Shown here in pieces: positions 8,150-16,254 of a stretch of DNA of 64,000 nt. A program made the translations under genes and the position numbers. Origin of the DNA: Burkholderiaceae bacterium (GTDB lineage Bacteria > Pseudomonadota > Gammaproteobacteria > Burkholderiales > Burkholderiaceae_C); assembly GCA_024235995.1 (NCBI GenBank), contig JACKLI010000001.1:1860001-1924000 (forward strand), in the 5' to 3' direction. Under the pieces are notes generated by a model that was not told where the DNA came from, did no database searches, and saw nothing but the letters and a program-made list of their open reading frames with translations. How positions within the stretch are numbered: position 1 is the stretch's first letter; each line of letters opens with the position of its first letter.

Positions 8150-10738
8150 TCAATACTGTAGTTTTCCGGGGGGCGTTTCCGGCATCCGATGGCGGCCTGA
8201 TGCGGCCAGCCTGAGCAGCTCCAGCCAGCCCAGGCACAGCGCCAGCACGCCGGCGCCGGCCGCCAGCCCGGCCCAGCCCACGGGGGCCAGCCCCATCAGA
8301 TGGCGCAGGCCGGGGATGGCCAGCACCGCCAGCAGCAGCACGCCCACGGCCGCCGCCATGGGGGGCAGCCAGGGGTTGGGCGCCGCGCCGCGGTGCAGCA
8401 CGGCGCGCGCCGGGTCGCGCTGCGCCAGGATCAGCAACAGCACGCACGGCAGCAGCGCGCCGAAGACCACGGTGCGGCCCTGGGCCACGCTCCAGCCCCG
8501 GGCCTGCAGCCCCGCCTGCGCGGCCAGCAGCAGGGCGGCCACGCCGGCGCCCTGCAGCAGCGGCAGCACCAGGGTGCGCAGGGCAAAGGGCGAATCATCC
8601 ACTGGCCGCGGCGGGCGCTGCATGATGCCGGGCGCCTCGGGCTCGGCCTCGAAGACGATGGAGCAGGCCGGGTCGATGAGCAGCTCCATGAGCACGATGT
8701 GCACCGGCAGCAGCAGCGCCGGCCAGTGCAGCAGGGTGGGCGCCAGCGCCAGCGCCACGATCGGCAGGTGCACGGCGAACACGAAGCGCGTGGCCTTGCG
8801 CACGTTGTCGTCGATGCGCCGGCCATGGCGGATGGCGGCGACGATGTGGGCAAAGCTGTCCTTGAGCAGCACCAGCGCCGCGGCCTCGCGCGCCACGTCG
8901 GTGCCGCGCTCGCCCATGGCGATGCCCACGTGCGCGGCCTTCAGCGCGGGCGCGTCGTTCACGCCGTCGCCGGTCATGGCCACCACCTCGCCGCTGGCGT
9001 GCAGCAGCTGCACTAGGCGCAGCTTGTGCTCGGGCTTCAGGCGCGCGCACAGGTCCACGTGGCGCAGGCGCTCGCCCAGCGTGGCGTCGTCCAGGCGCTC
9101 GATCTCGTCGCCGGTGATGACCTCGGGCCGCTCCGACAGGCCCACCTGGCGCGCGATGGCGCGCGCCGTCGCCGGGTGGTCGCCGGTCATCATGACCACG
9201 CGCACGCGGGCGGCGCGGCATTGGGCAATGGCGTCCGGCACCTCGGGGCGCGGCGGGTCGGCCAGGGCCAGCAGGCCCAGGAATTCAAAGTCGAAGTCGT
9301 GCTGGCTGGGCGGCCAGGCGGCGCCGTTGGCATCGCCCGTGCCGGGCCAGCGCCCGCGCGCCACGCCCAGCACGCGCAGGCCGCGCTCGGCCAGCGCTTC
9401 CACCTGGGCGCGCACCGCGGCCAGGCGCGGCGCGTCCAGGTGGCACAGGTCGGCTACCGCCTCGGGCGCGCCCTTGGTGGCCAGCAGGTGCTGCCGGGGC
9501 GCGCCGCTGGCAAACACCCGCGTCATGGCCAGGATCTCGCCCGACAGCGCGTACTCGAACACCGGCTCGCGTCCGTCGTGCACGTGCTCGGTGCCCTGCA
9601 GCCAGGCGTGGCCGAACTGCTGGATGGCCTTCTCCATGGGGTCGAACGGGTCGCCCGGCGTGGCCAGCATGGCGAATTCCACCAGCCGGTGGAAGTCCTC
9701 GGGCAGCTCGCGTGCCTCCTGCGCGCGCCAGGCGCCGGCGGGCGTGGCCAGCTCGGCCACGGCCATGCGGTTTTGGGTCAGCGTGCCGGTCTTGTCCACG
9801 GCCAGCACGGTGATGGCGCCCAGGGTCTCCACGGCCGTGATGCGCCGCGTGAGCACCTGCAGCCGCGTCAGGCGCCAGGCGCCCAGCGCCAGGAACACGG
9901 TGAGGATGACCGGGATCTCCTCGGGCAGCAGCGCCATGGCCAGGGCAATGCCGGCGAGCAGGCTGTCCAGCAGCGGCCGGCCGTTCCACCACCAGCCAAG
10001 CCCCACCTGCGCCAGCGCCAGCGCGATGGCCAGCACGCCCAGGCCGCGCACCAGCCGGCGCGAGCGCTGCTGCAGCGGCGAGGGCGGCGCCTCGGTGGCG
10101 GCCAGGTCGGCGCCGATGCGGCCCACCGCCGTGCGCCCCGCCGTGGCCTGCACCTGCGCCAGGCCCACGCCGCGCGTGACCACGGTGCTGGCAAACAGGC
10201 TGGCGCTCTCGGCTTCGTTCGTCTCTGTGGCCTGCTTGGCCACGGGCACCGATTCGCCCGTGAGCAGCGATTCGTCCACCTCCAGCTGGCCCTGCAGCAG
10301 CTGTGCGTCGGCGGCGATGCGGTCGCCCTCGTGCAGCACCAGCAGGTCGCCGCAGACCACCTCGGTGCCGGCGATGCGCTGCTCCTGGCCGCCGCGCAGC
10401 ACCAGGGCGCGCGGGGCGGACAGCTCGCGCAGCGACTCCAGCGCGCGCTGCGTGCGGCGCTCCTGCACCAGCGTGATGCCGATGACCACGAAGACGAAGC
10501 CGAGCAGAAACAGCGCCTCGCCCCGGTCGCCCAGCGCCAGGTAGATGCCGCCCGCGGCCAGCAGCATCAGGAACATGGGCTCGGTGAGCACCTCGCGCAC
10601 GATCGCCAGCAGCGACTTGGGCGCGCTGCCCGGCAACTGGTTGGGGCCGTCGCGCGCCAGGCGCTCGGCGGCCTCGTGGTGGCTCAGGCCCTGGGGCGTA
10701 TCGGCATGCCCGGCGCCAGCCGGGTGGTCATGAGTCAT
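8150..10738 (-). CDS. Cation-translocating P-type ATPase (P2/P3-like)
   Basis: An 862-residue membrane pump. In order it has an N-terminal cation-ATPase domain (SHHEAAERLARDGPNQLPG), the first transmembrane pair, the actuator domain with LLTGESVPVAKQ, the transmembrane helix with LLPEEIPVILT, the phosphorylation motif DKTGTLTQN with Asp at about residue 315, the nucleotide-binding domain, the hinge MTGDGVNDAPALKAAHVGIAMG, and C-terminal helices. There is no heavy-metal CPx motif, so Ca2+, Mg2+ or another hard cation is more likely than Cu or Zn. It starts 3 bp after a small exported protein gene. A PhoP-box-like repeat lies upstream of that pair, which would suit a Mg2+-responsive pump; substrate is inferred only. 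Confidence 0.9.
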   Translation of the reverse strand: MTHDHPAGAGHADTPQGLSHHEAAERLARDGPNQLPGSAPKSLLAIVREVLTEPMFLMLLAAGGIYLALGDRGEALFLLGFVFVVIGITLVQERRTQRALESLRELSAPRALVLRGGQEQRIAGTEVVCGDLLVLHEGDRIAADAQLLQGQLEVDESLLTGESVPVAKQATETNEAESASLFASTVVTRGVGLAQVQATAGRTAVGRIGADLAATEAPPSPLQQRSRRLVRGLGVLAIALALAQVGLGWWWNGRPLLDSLLAGIALAMALLPEEIPVILTVFLALGAWRLTRLQVLTRRITAVETLGAITVLAVDKTGTLTQNRMAVAELATPAGAWRAQEARELPEDFHRLVEFAMLATPGDPFDPMEKAIQQFGHAWLQGTEHVHDGREPVFEYALSGEILAMTRVFASGAPRQHLLATKGAPEAVADLCHLDAPRLAAVRAQVEALAERGLRVLGVARGRWPGTGDANGAAWPPSQHDFDFEFLGLLALADPPRPEVPDAIAQCRAARVRVVMMTGDHPATARAIARQVGLSERPEVITGDEIERLDDATLGERLRHVDLCARLKPEHKLRLVQLLHASGEVVAMTGDGVNDAPALKAAHVGIAMGERGTDVAREAAALVLLKDSFAHIVAAIRHGRRIDDNVRKATRFVFAVHLPIVALALAPTLLHWPALLLPVHIVLMELLIDPACSIVFEAEPEAPGIMQRPPRPVDDSPFALRTLVLPLLQGAGVAALLLAAQAGLQARGWSVAQGRTVVFGALLPCVLLLILAQRDPARAVLHRGAAPNPWLPPMAAAVGVLLLAVLAIPGLRHLMGLAPVGWAGLAAGAGVLALCLGWLELLRLAASGRHRMPETPPGKLQY

Positions 10739-10741
10739 GCG

Positions 10742-11047
10742 TCATTCTGATTGCGCGGCAGCCACCCAGCGCAGGCCCCGGCCCCGGCTGAGGTAGTAGT
10801 CGCCTTGCGGGCTGATGACGACGGCGCGCAGCGTGGCCGGGTCGGAGAAGTATTGCCAGCCGTGGCCCGGCTGCTTGGGGGCGGCGCTGTGGGGCACGGT
10901 CTGCATGCCGTGATCGTAGCCATCGTCGGCGGGTGCGCTAACGGGCTGCGCCCGCTGGTGCTTGTGGCTGTGGCTGGCGGCGAGCGCCGGGGTGCCGATG
11001 GTGGCGGTCAACAGGGCCAGCGTGGCGAGCAGGGTGGTGGTGCGCAT
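10742..11047 (-). CDS. Small exported protein of unknown function, ATPase operon
   Basis: A 101-residue protein with a clear signal peptide (MRTTTLLATLALLTATIGTP, cleavage near ALA-ASHSH). The mature part starts with a His-rich stretch SHSHKHQR and ends in a compact segment (WQYFSDPATLRAVVISPQGD). The His cluster could bind a metal ion, but no family is recognised. Its stop is 3 bp before the P-type ATPase start, so the two are almost certainly cotranscribed, with the exported protein made first. Confidence 0.75.
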   Translation of the reverse strand: MRTTTLLATLALLTATIGTPALAASHSHKHQRAQPVSAPADDGYDHGMQTVPHSAAPKQPGHGWQYFSDPATLRAVVISPQGDYYLSRGRGLRWVAAAQSE

Positions 11048-11127
11048 GATGATCTCCTGTGATGGCAGTCGAAAGTGACTGTGACGCCAGTGTGCGCGGA
11101 AGGGGGTGAATCGGTGCTGAACGCGGG

Positions 11128-11143
11128 GTTCATCGGCCGTTCA
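11128..11143 (+). promoter_or_regulatory. PhoP-box-like direct repeat upstream of the ATPase operon
   Basis: GTTCATCGGCCGTTCA is a direct repeat of GTTCA with an 11-bp period. It differs at one base from the box at 15850-15865 in front of the PhoP-like regulator operon. It lies 81 bp upstream of the small exported protein gene and overlaps the apbE stop codon. Relative to the ATPase operon it reads in the reverse orientation. Confidence 0.5.
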
Positions 11144-12100
11144 GCCAGCGGTCTCGCGCGCGTCGAAACGCCCCAGTCCGATCTCGGTCAGGGTGTCGCC
11201 CCGGCGCAGCAGCCACAGCACTTCCAGGCCATGGCGCTGCGCCAGCGCCAGGCCTTCGCCCGGGCCGGCCACCAGCAGCGCGGTGGCCCAGGCGTCGGCG
11301 TCCATGCAGGCGGGCGCCAGCACGGTGACGCTGGCCACGCCGTTGTGTACCGGCCGGCCGCTGCGCCCGTCCATGCTGTGCGCCAGGCGGGCCTCGCCCA
11401 CCTGCACGAAGTGGCGGTAGTCGCCCGAGGTGGCCACCGCCAGGTCGGCCAGTTCCAGCACGCCGTGCGCGGCGCGCCGGCCGGTGTCGGGGCGCTCCAG
11501 CGCCACGGCCCAGGGCGTGCCGTCCGCCTGGCTGCCCAGGGCGCGCAGCTCGCCGTCCAGCGCCGCCAGCGCGTGGGCCACGCCGTGCTGCTGCAGCACC
11601 TGCGCCATCCGGTCCACCGCGTAGCCCTTGGCGATGCCGCACAGGTCCACCTGCAGCAGCGCGTGCTTGCGCGCGCGGCCGGCGGCGGGGTCGAGTTCGA
11701 GTTTTTCGTAGGCTGGACGCGGTGCCGCGCGGATGGCGGCGGCGTCGGGCGCATCGCGCGCCGCGCCGAAGCCCCAGGCATCGACCAGCGCGCCCACCGT
11801 GGGGTCGAAGGCGCCGTGGCTCAGGCGCGCGACGTCGAGCGCGCGCGCCAGCACGGCCGTGATCTCGGCCGGCAAGGGCACCCATTCGTCGGTGGGCGCG
11901 CGGTTCAGGCGCACGAGGTCGCTGTCGGGCTTCCATGGCGACATCTGCCGGTCCACCTGTTCGACGGCGGCGGCCAGATCACGCCGCAGCGCGGCCGGGT
12001 CCACGCCGGGTTCGAGGTCGCACAGCACCGACCAGCGCGTGCCCATGGTGGGGCCGTGCAGGCGCTGGCGCGCCGGGCGTTCAGAAGGTGTCTTCGGCAT
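11141..12100 (-). CDS. apbE: FAD:protein FMN transferase (ApbE)
   Basis: A 319-residue flavin transferase that links FMN covalently to Ser/Thr of extracytoplasmic redox proteins. Family motifs are present: GPTMGTRWSV at the N-terminus, DLCGIAKGYAVD, AVATSGDYRHF and the Mg2+-binding MDADAWATALLVAG near the C-terminus. No clear signal peptide or lipobox is visible, which is unusual because ApbE is normally exported; a longer N-terminus is blocked by the overlapping upstream gene. The start lies inside the 3' end of the PepSY flavoreductase gene (20-bp overlap), so translation is coupled. Its likely substrate is the neighbouring DUF2271 protein. Confidence 0.93.
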   Translation of the reverse strand: MPKTPSERPARQRLHGPTMGTRWSVLCDLEPGVDPAALRRDLAAAVEQVDRQMSPWKPDSDLVRLNRAPTDEWVPLPAEITAVLARALDVARLSHGAFDPTVGALVDAWGFGAARDAPDAAAIRAAPRPAYEKLELDPAAGRARKHALLQVDLCGIAKGYAVDRMAQVLQQHGVAHALAALDGELRALGSQADGTPWAVALERPDTGRRAAHGVLELADLAVATSGDYRHFVQVGEARLAHSMDGRSGRPVHNGVASVTVLAPACMDADAWATALLVAGPGEGLALAQRHGLEVLWLLRRGDTLTEIGLGRFDARETAG

Positions 12101-14288
12101 AGCGTCCGTGCGCCTTCAGCTGCTGCACGCTCAGACCCATGGTGGCGAGGATGGCGTCGAGCGCCTGCGCCACGCCGTGCGCCATGGTCTGGCTGCCGCA
12201 CACGCGCACGATGGCGCCCTTGGAGACCAGCTCGCGCAACCTTGGCGCGTCGCGCTGCAGGGCCTCCTGCACGTAGCCGCCGCCCTGCGGCGTGCGTGAG
12301 AAGCTGGTGTTCAGGCTGGCCAGGCGCTGCTCGGCCAGCCAGCGCTGCAGGTCGTCTTCGAAGTAGTAGTCCAGCGCCGGGTCGCGCGCGCCGTAGTACA
12401 GGTGCATGGGCGTGTACCCCGTGTTGCCGCGGATGAAGCCGGCCAGCGGCGCCACGCCGGTGCCGGCGCCGATCAGCATCACCGGCCGGCGCGTGGCTTC
12501 CAGCGTGAAGGCGGGGTTGGGCCGGATGAATGCTGCGATGCGTGCGCCCGGCTGCAGGCCATGCAGGTAGCCCGAGCACACCCCGCCGGCGCGGCGGCGC
12601 ACGCAGATCTCGACGAAGCCGTCGCGCCAGCCGCTGGCGAGCGAATACAGGCGCGGCACGGCGCTGCCCGGCGCCAGCACGCCCAGCAGGTCGCCGGCGG
12701 CAAAGCGCGGCAGCGCGCGCCCGCGCAGGCGGTCGAGCCAGCTGGCCTTGGGCCACTTGAAGCGCAGGATGGCCGCCGGCTCGCCCGCGCCGCCCGGGTA
12801 GTCCTGGCGCGAGACCAGCTCCAGCTCGGTGGTGCGCGGCAGGCGCGGGCGGTAGTCGATCGTGAGCGGCTGGCCGAGCTGCTCGGCCAACCGCTCGCCC
12901 CAGCGGGTGAACTCCTGCGCCGACTGCTGGTGGATGCGCTCCAGCGGCAGCAGGCTGGCCCAGCCGCGCTGACGCAGCGCGGCGTCCAGCGCCTCGGCGT
13001 AGGCGCAGAAGGCCTTGAACTGGCGGTCGCCGAAGCCCAGCACGGCCACGCGCGCCGAGGTCACCGGCGCTTGCGCGATGCGCTCCAGCGCGCGCGCTGC
13101 ATGCGCCGGCGCCTGGCCGTCGCCGTAGGTGGCGGCCAGCAGCAAAACCTGCCGGGCGTTGGGCGGAACCTGGAAGTGCTCCAGGCCGCTGGTGTGCACC
13201 GCGTGCCCGGCCTGCACCAGCGCCGCGTGCAGCGCCTGGGCGAAGCCCCAGGTCGAGCCGTTCTCGCTGGCGACGAAGACGAGGGTGTCGGCCTGCGCCG
13301 GCGCGCTGTTGCGGGCCAGGCGCGGGCGCTGGCTGCGGGCCTGCCACCACAGCATCAGGCCGGTGGCCCAGAACAGCGGGATGGACAGGCCGGCCAGTCC
13401 CAGCACCGGCGCCCAGGCCCAGGCGCCCTCGCCGGTGTGCAGCAGCACGGCCCAGTCGTTGATGCGCTGGGCGGTGCTGGCGTCGTGCCAGGCCAGCGTC
13501 TGGCCGCTGTGGCGGTCGATCCAGCCCTGGCCCTGCGTGGTGGTGACCTGCCAGGTGTCGGCGGGGTCGTCGGCGGCGGGGAAGTTGAGTTTCTGCAGCT
13601 CGCGCACCGGCAGCTCGCGCAGCAGCGGCAATTGGGCCGCGGGCAGGTCGGCGGTGATGGCGGTGCTGGGGGCCAGGTCCGGCTCGGCGTCGGCATCCAG
13701 CGTGACCCAGCCGAAGGTGGCCGCGCTCATGGCCAGCGCCGTGACCGAGGTGAGCAGCAGCACCGCCAGCACCGCGCGCCCGGTGACCACGTGCAGGCGC
13801 TGCACCCGCGTGCCGCGCACGCGGCCGAGCAACTGGCGCCAGCCGCCCAGGCGCCGCGCCAGCAGCACCCCGCCGGTGGCGGCGAGCAGCCCCATGGCCA
13901 GGGCGACCAGCGCCGCCGCGATGCGCCCGCCGTCGCCCAGCAGAAAGCTGCGGTGCAGGTTCTTGAACCAGCGCATCGTGGCCGAGGGCTGGTACTCGCC
14001 CAGCACCTGGCCGCTGGCCGGGTCGATGCGGCTGGCGCGCGCCTGGCCGTTGTCGAAACCATAGACCACGATCTCGCCCGAAGGCAGGCGGCGGACTTCT
14101 TCCGCACCGGGGACGCTGGCCGCGATCTGCCCGGCCAGCTGCGCCACGCTCAGGCTATTGGGCGTGGGCCGGGCCTGCCAGCGGGAGAGCACCGGGTCCA
14201 GCGAGAGCACCGCCCCGGTCAGGCCCAGCACCAGGGCCACGGTGCCGGCCACCAGGCCGAGCCAGCGGTGGATTTGTCGCCAAAGCAT
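12081..14288 (-). CDS. PepSY membrane domain-flavodoxin-ferredoxin reductase fusion
   Basis: A 735-residue protein. Residues about 1-330 are a PepSY-associated membrane region with four predicted helices (first near IHRWLGLVAGTVALVLGL). Residues about 333-470 are flavodoxin-like (LVFVASENGSTWGFAQALH). Residues about 480-735 are a sulfite-reductase/P450-reductase-type FAD and NADPH module (RLYSLASG, LIGAGTGVAPLAGFIRG, and a terminal Phe after HGRYAEDTF). Such proteins take electrons from cytoplasmic NADPH through FAD and FMN and pass them across the membrane. It lies between DUF2271 and apbE, consistent with reducing a flavinylated periplasmic partner. Confidence 0.9.
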   Translation of the reverse strand: MLWRQIHRWLGLVAGTVALVLGLTGAVLSLDPVLSRWQARPTPNSLSVAQLAGQIAASVPGAEEVRRLPSGEIVVYGFDNGQARASRIDPASGQVLGEYQPSATMRWFKNLHRSFLLGDGGRIAAALVALAMGLLAATGGVLLARRLGGWRQLLGRVRGTRVQRLHVVTGRAVLAVLLLTSVTALAMSAATFGWVTLDADAEPDLAPSTAITADLPAAQLPLLRELPVRELQKLNFPAADDPADTWQVTTTQGQGWIDRHSGQTLAWHDASTAQRINDWAVLLHTGEGAWAWAPVLGLAGLSIPLFWATGLMLWWQARSQRPRLARNSAPAQADTLVFVASENGSTWGFAQALHAALVQAGHAVHTSGLEHFQVPPNARQVLLLAATYGDGQAPAHAARALERIAQAPVTSARVAVLGFGDRQFKAFCAYAEALDAALRQRGWASLLPLERIHQQSAQEFTRWGERLAEQLGQPLTIDYRPRLPRTTELELVSRQDYPGGAGEPAAILRFKWPKASWLDRLRGRALPRFAAGDLLGVLAPGSAVPRLYSLASGWRDGFVEICVRRRAGGVCSGYLHGLQPGARIAAFIRPNPAFTLEATRRPVMLIGAGTGVAPLAGFIRGNTGYTPMHLYYGARDPALDYYFEDDLQRWLAEQRLASLNTSFSRTPQGGGYVQEALQRDAPRLRELVSKGAIVRVCGSQTMAHGVAQALDAILATMGLSVQQLKAHGRYAEDTF

Positions 14289-14292
14289 CGAT

Positions 14293-14769
14293 TTATTTGA
14301 GTTGATAGCTCGTCGATTGGATGTACTGCTTGCCGGCCTGCGCCTTGCCCGCGCCGGCGGCCGTCAGGGGCAGGCGCACTTCGGAGGGGCTGTCGCGCAT
14401 GTCTTCCACGGCGGCGTCGACGTGGATCTCGTAGCCGGCGTCGATCAGCGCGTCGGCCAGGTCGGCCGTCACCTTGAGCGTGCGGCCCGCGCCCACGCTG
14501 GCGCCGGTCACGCCCTGCAGGCGCTTGGCGTCGCCGGCCGACAGGCGGTTCCAGTCGCTCAGGTGCTTGTAGTACTTGGCCTTGCCGCCAGCGACCCACA
14601 GGGTGCCGGCGTAGGCGCCCTTGGCGTCGGTCAGGTACACGGCCAGGTAGGCGCCGTTGCCGCCGTAGTTCTTGAGCTGCGTCGTGAGCGTGACTTCGCG
14701 GCTCTGGGCCAGCGCCGGCACGGCCAGCGCGCAGGCGGCGGCGAGGGTGGTGAGCAGGGGTTTGCGCAT
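14293..14769 (-). CDS. DUF2271 protein, probable flavinylated periplasmic electron carrier
   Basis: A 158-residue exported protein with signal peptide MRKPLLTTLAAACALAVPA (cleavage near ALA-QS). It belongs to DUF2271 by the segments VYLTDAKGAYAGTLWVAGGKAKYYKHL and DWNRLS. The sequence QGVTGAS at residues 85-91 resembles the flavinylation signature (DGxS/TGAS/T) modified by ApbE, with Gln in place of Asp. It is 4 bp upstream of the PepSY flavoreductase and in the same transcript as apbE. The start at 14769 is chosen because it begins the signal peptide. Confidence 0.82.
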   Translation of the reverse strand: MRKPLLTTLAAACALAVPALAQSREVTLTTQLKNYGGNGAYLAVYLTDAKGAYAGTLWVAGGKAKYYKHLSDWNRLSAGDAKRLQGVTGASVGAGRTLKVTADLADALIDAGYEIHVDAAVEDMRDSPSEVRLPLTAAGAGKAQAGKQYIQSTSYQLK

Positions 14770-14798
14770 GGTGGTTCTTCCTTGTGTGGCTGCTGCCG

Positions 14799-15197
14799 TC
14801 ATTCGATCTGCCCGCGCGGCTTGCTGCCGGGGCTGAACAGGGGGCTGGCGGGGGCGGCGCCGGGCGCGGCGGCCGGTGGGCCGTCGGGCGCGGGTTCGCG
14901 CCGGTGTTCGCGGTCGCGCTCGCGCCGCTTCATGCTGACCGGCTCCAGCGTCTCGGGGTCGAGCTTGGCCTTGAAGCGGCGGCCCTCGGCGTCGCGGCCG
15001 CGGATTTCGTAGCAGCCGTCGTCGATCTTCAGGCGCTCCAGCTCCCAGCCTTTTTGGGCCGCCATCTGGCGCACGGCGTCGCGCGACTGCCAGCGCCGGA
15101 CCGGCACGTCGCAGTCGTCGCCGGCCCAGGCCGCCAGCGTGGCGGCGCCCAGGGTGAGGGCCAGCAGGGCGGGGGCAATGGTTTGGCGGGTTTTCAT
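14799..15197 (-). CDS. PepSY-domain periplasmic protein
   Basis: A 132-residue exported protein (signal peptide MKTRQTIAPALLALTLGAAT, cleavage near AWA-GDD). The PepSY fold covers about residues 27-90 (RDAVRQMAAQKGWELERLKIDDGCYEIRGRD and RRFKAKLDPETLEPV). Two cysteines flank the domain and may form a disulfide. The C-terminal 40 residues are Pro/Ala-rich and probably disordered. It lies between the cytochrome b561 gene and DUF2271 in one minus-strand gene string. Confidence 0.82.
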   Translation of the reverse strand: MKTRQTIAPALLALTLGAATLAAWAGDDCDVPVRRWQSRDAVRQMAAQKGWELERLKIDDGCYEIRGRDAEGRRFKAKLDPETLEPVSMKRRERDREHRREPAPDGPPAAAPGAAPASPLFSPGSKPRGQIE

Positions 15198-15216
15198 GGC
15201 GTGGGCTCCTTCTCGG

Positions 15217-15762
15217 TCAGCGGGCTGCGCCCGGCAACATGCGCTGCAGCGTGTCGTCGCGCATGACATAGTGATGAAACAGCGCCGCCGCCGCGTGCAC
15301 GCCGATCAGCGCGTAGCCCAGGTTGCCGATGAACTCGTGGACTTCCTTGATGTTCTTGCCCAGCGCCTTGTCCGGGCCGATCAGCGCGGGCAGCTCCAGC
15401 CCGTAGAAGGGAATCAGCTTGCCCCTGGCGCTCAGGGCCAGCCAGCCCAGCAGCGGCATCGCGATCAGCAGGCCGTACAGCGCCCAGTGCATGGCCGTGG
15501 CCATGGCGTGCTGCCACGCGGGCGGTGCCGGGGTGATGGGCGGCTCGTGCAGGGCCAGGCGCAGCGGCAGGCGCACCAGCACCACGCCCAGCACCGTCAG
15601 GCCCAGCATGAAGTGCCAGGTCTTCATGCCGTCGTAGGCGGCGCTGCCCTTGGGGAAGATGCCGCGCAGCTCCATGCTGGCGTAGATGGCGATCAGCAGC
15701 AGCAGCGTCAGCCAGTGCAGGCCGATCAGCAGGGGGTGGTAACGGTTGCCTTGCGGTTTCAT
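15217..15762 (-). CDS. Cytochrome b561-type membrane protein
   Basis: A 181-residue four-helix di-heme cytochrome b. Helices are visible at YHPLLIGLHWLTLLLLIAIY, WHFMLGLTVLGVVLVRL, MHWALYGLLIAMPLLGWLAL and EFIGNLGYALIGVHAAAALF. The histidines in GLHW, TWHF, AMHW and GVHAAAALFHH are the likely heme ligands. It should pass electrons from quinol to a periplasmic acceptor, here possibly the PepSY or DUF2271 proteins. A GGAG lies 5 bp before the ATG at 15762; another ATG directly precedes it at 15765. Confidence 0.88.
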   Translation of the reverse strand: MKPQGNRYHPLLIGLHWLTLLLLIAIYASMELRGIFPKGSAAYDGMKTWHFMLGLTVLGVVLVRLPLRLALHEPPITPAPPAWQHAMATAMHWALYGLLIAMPLLGWLALSARGKLIPFYGLELPALIGPDKALGKNIKEVHEFIGNLGYALIGVHAAAALFHHYVMRDDTLQRMLPGAAR

Positions 15763-15826
15763 CATGGCTCCATGGGCTTGCAGTCCAGCAACGTGCCGGC
15801 CTTGGAATCCATTGTTCCAAACCGGG

Positions 15827-15845
15827 CCTGAACCGATCCTGAAAG
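15827..15845 (-). promoter_or_regulatory. Direct repeat facing the cytochrome b561 gene
   Basis: On the minus strand the sequence reads TTCAGGatcggTTCAGG, a perfect 6-bp direct repeat with an 11-bp period, 65 bp upstream of the cytochrome start. The period equals that of the divergent GTTCA box 5 bp away, so it could be a second site for the same OmpR-family regulator. Confidence 0.4.
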
Positions 15846-15849
15846 CGCT

Positions 15850-15883
15850 GTTCATCTGCCGTTCACTGCGGGGCCGGTATAAA
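15850..15883 (+). promoter_or_regulatory. PhoP-box-like promoter of the PepSY-PhoPQ operon
   Basis: GTTCATCTGCCGTTCA (15850-15865) is a direct repeat with an 11-bp period. Exactly 12 bp later comes a -10-like TATAAA (15878-15883). This is the layout of class II PhoP-activated promoters, where the box replaces the -35 element. The gene start is 15892, so the leader would be very short. Confidence 0.6.
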
Positions 15884-15891
15884 CCGGTCCC

Positions 15892-16254
15892 ATGAGCATC
15901 CCCAAACTCCGCTGGCTGTGCGGCCCCTTTCAGGCGGGTCTGCTGGCGTGCGCGCTGGGGCTTGGCGCCGCCGTGCAGGCGGACGATCACGACCTGGCGC
16001 GCCAGGCGCTGGAAAGCGGCCAGGTGCTGCCGCTGGCCACCGTGCTGGGCAAGCTGGCGCGCGAGGTGCCGGGCCAGGTGCTCAAGGTCGAGTTCGAGCG
16101 CGAGGACGGCCGCTTCATCTACGAAATCCGCCTGTTGCAAAACGACGGCCGCGTGGCCAAACTGAAGGTCGATGCGGTCGACGGCCGCGTGCTGGCCATC
16201 AAGCGCAAGGACACCGAAAAGGACAGGGATGCGAATTCTCGTGGTGGAAGATGA
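15892..16254 (+). CDS. PepSY-domain protein, regulator operon leader gene
   Basis: A 120-residue protein with an N-terminal signal or anchor (LRWLCGPFQAGLLACALGLG) and a PepSY domain at about residues 28-105 (DLARQALESGQVLPLATVLG, then VLKVEFEREDGRFIYEIRLL and KLKVDAVDGRVLAIKRKD). PepSY proteins encoded beside two-component systems are thought to modulate the sensor from the periplasm. Its last 26 bp overlap the response regulator start, so the two are translationally coupled. Confidence 0.85.
   Translation: MSIPKLRWLCGPFQAGLLACALGLGAAVQADDHDLARQALESGQVLPLATVLGKLAREVPGQVLKVEFEREDGRFIYEIRLLQNDGRVAKLKVDAVDGRVLAIKRKDTEKDRDANSRGGR

Noticed and set aside
12402..14300. A 632-codon plus-strand frame opposite the PepSY flavoreductase
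   Set aside because: High-GC antisense frame with biased His/Arg/Gln composition; the minus strand has clear domain motifs.
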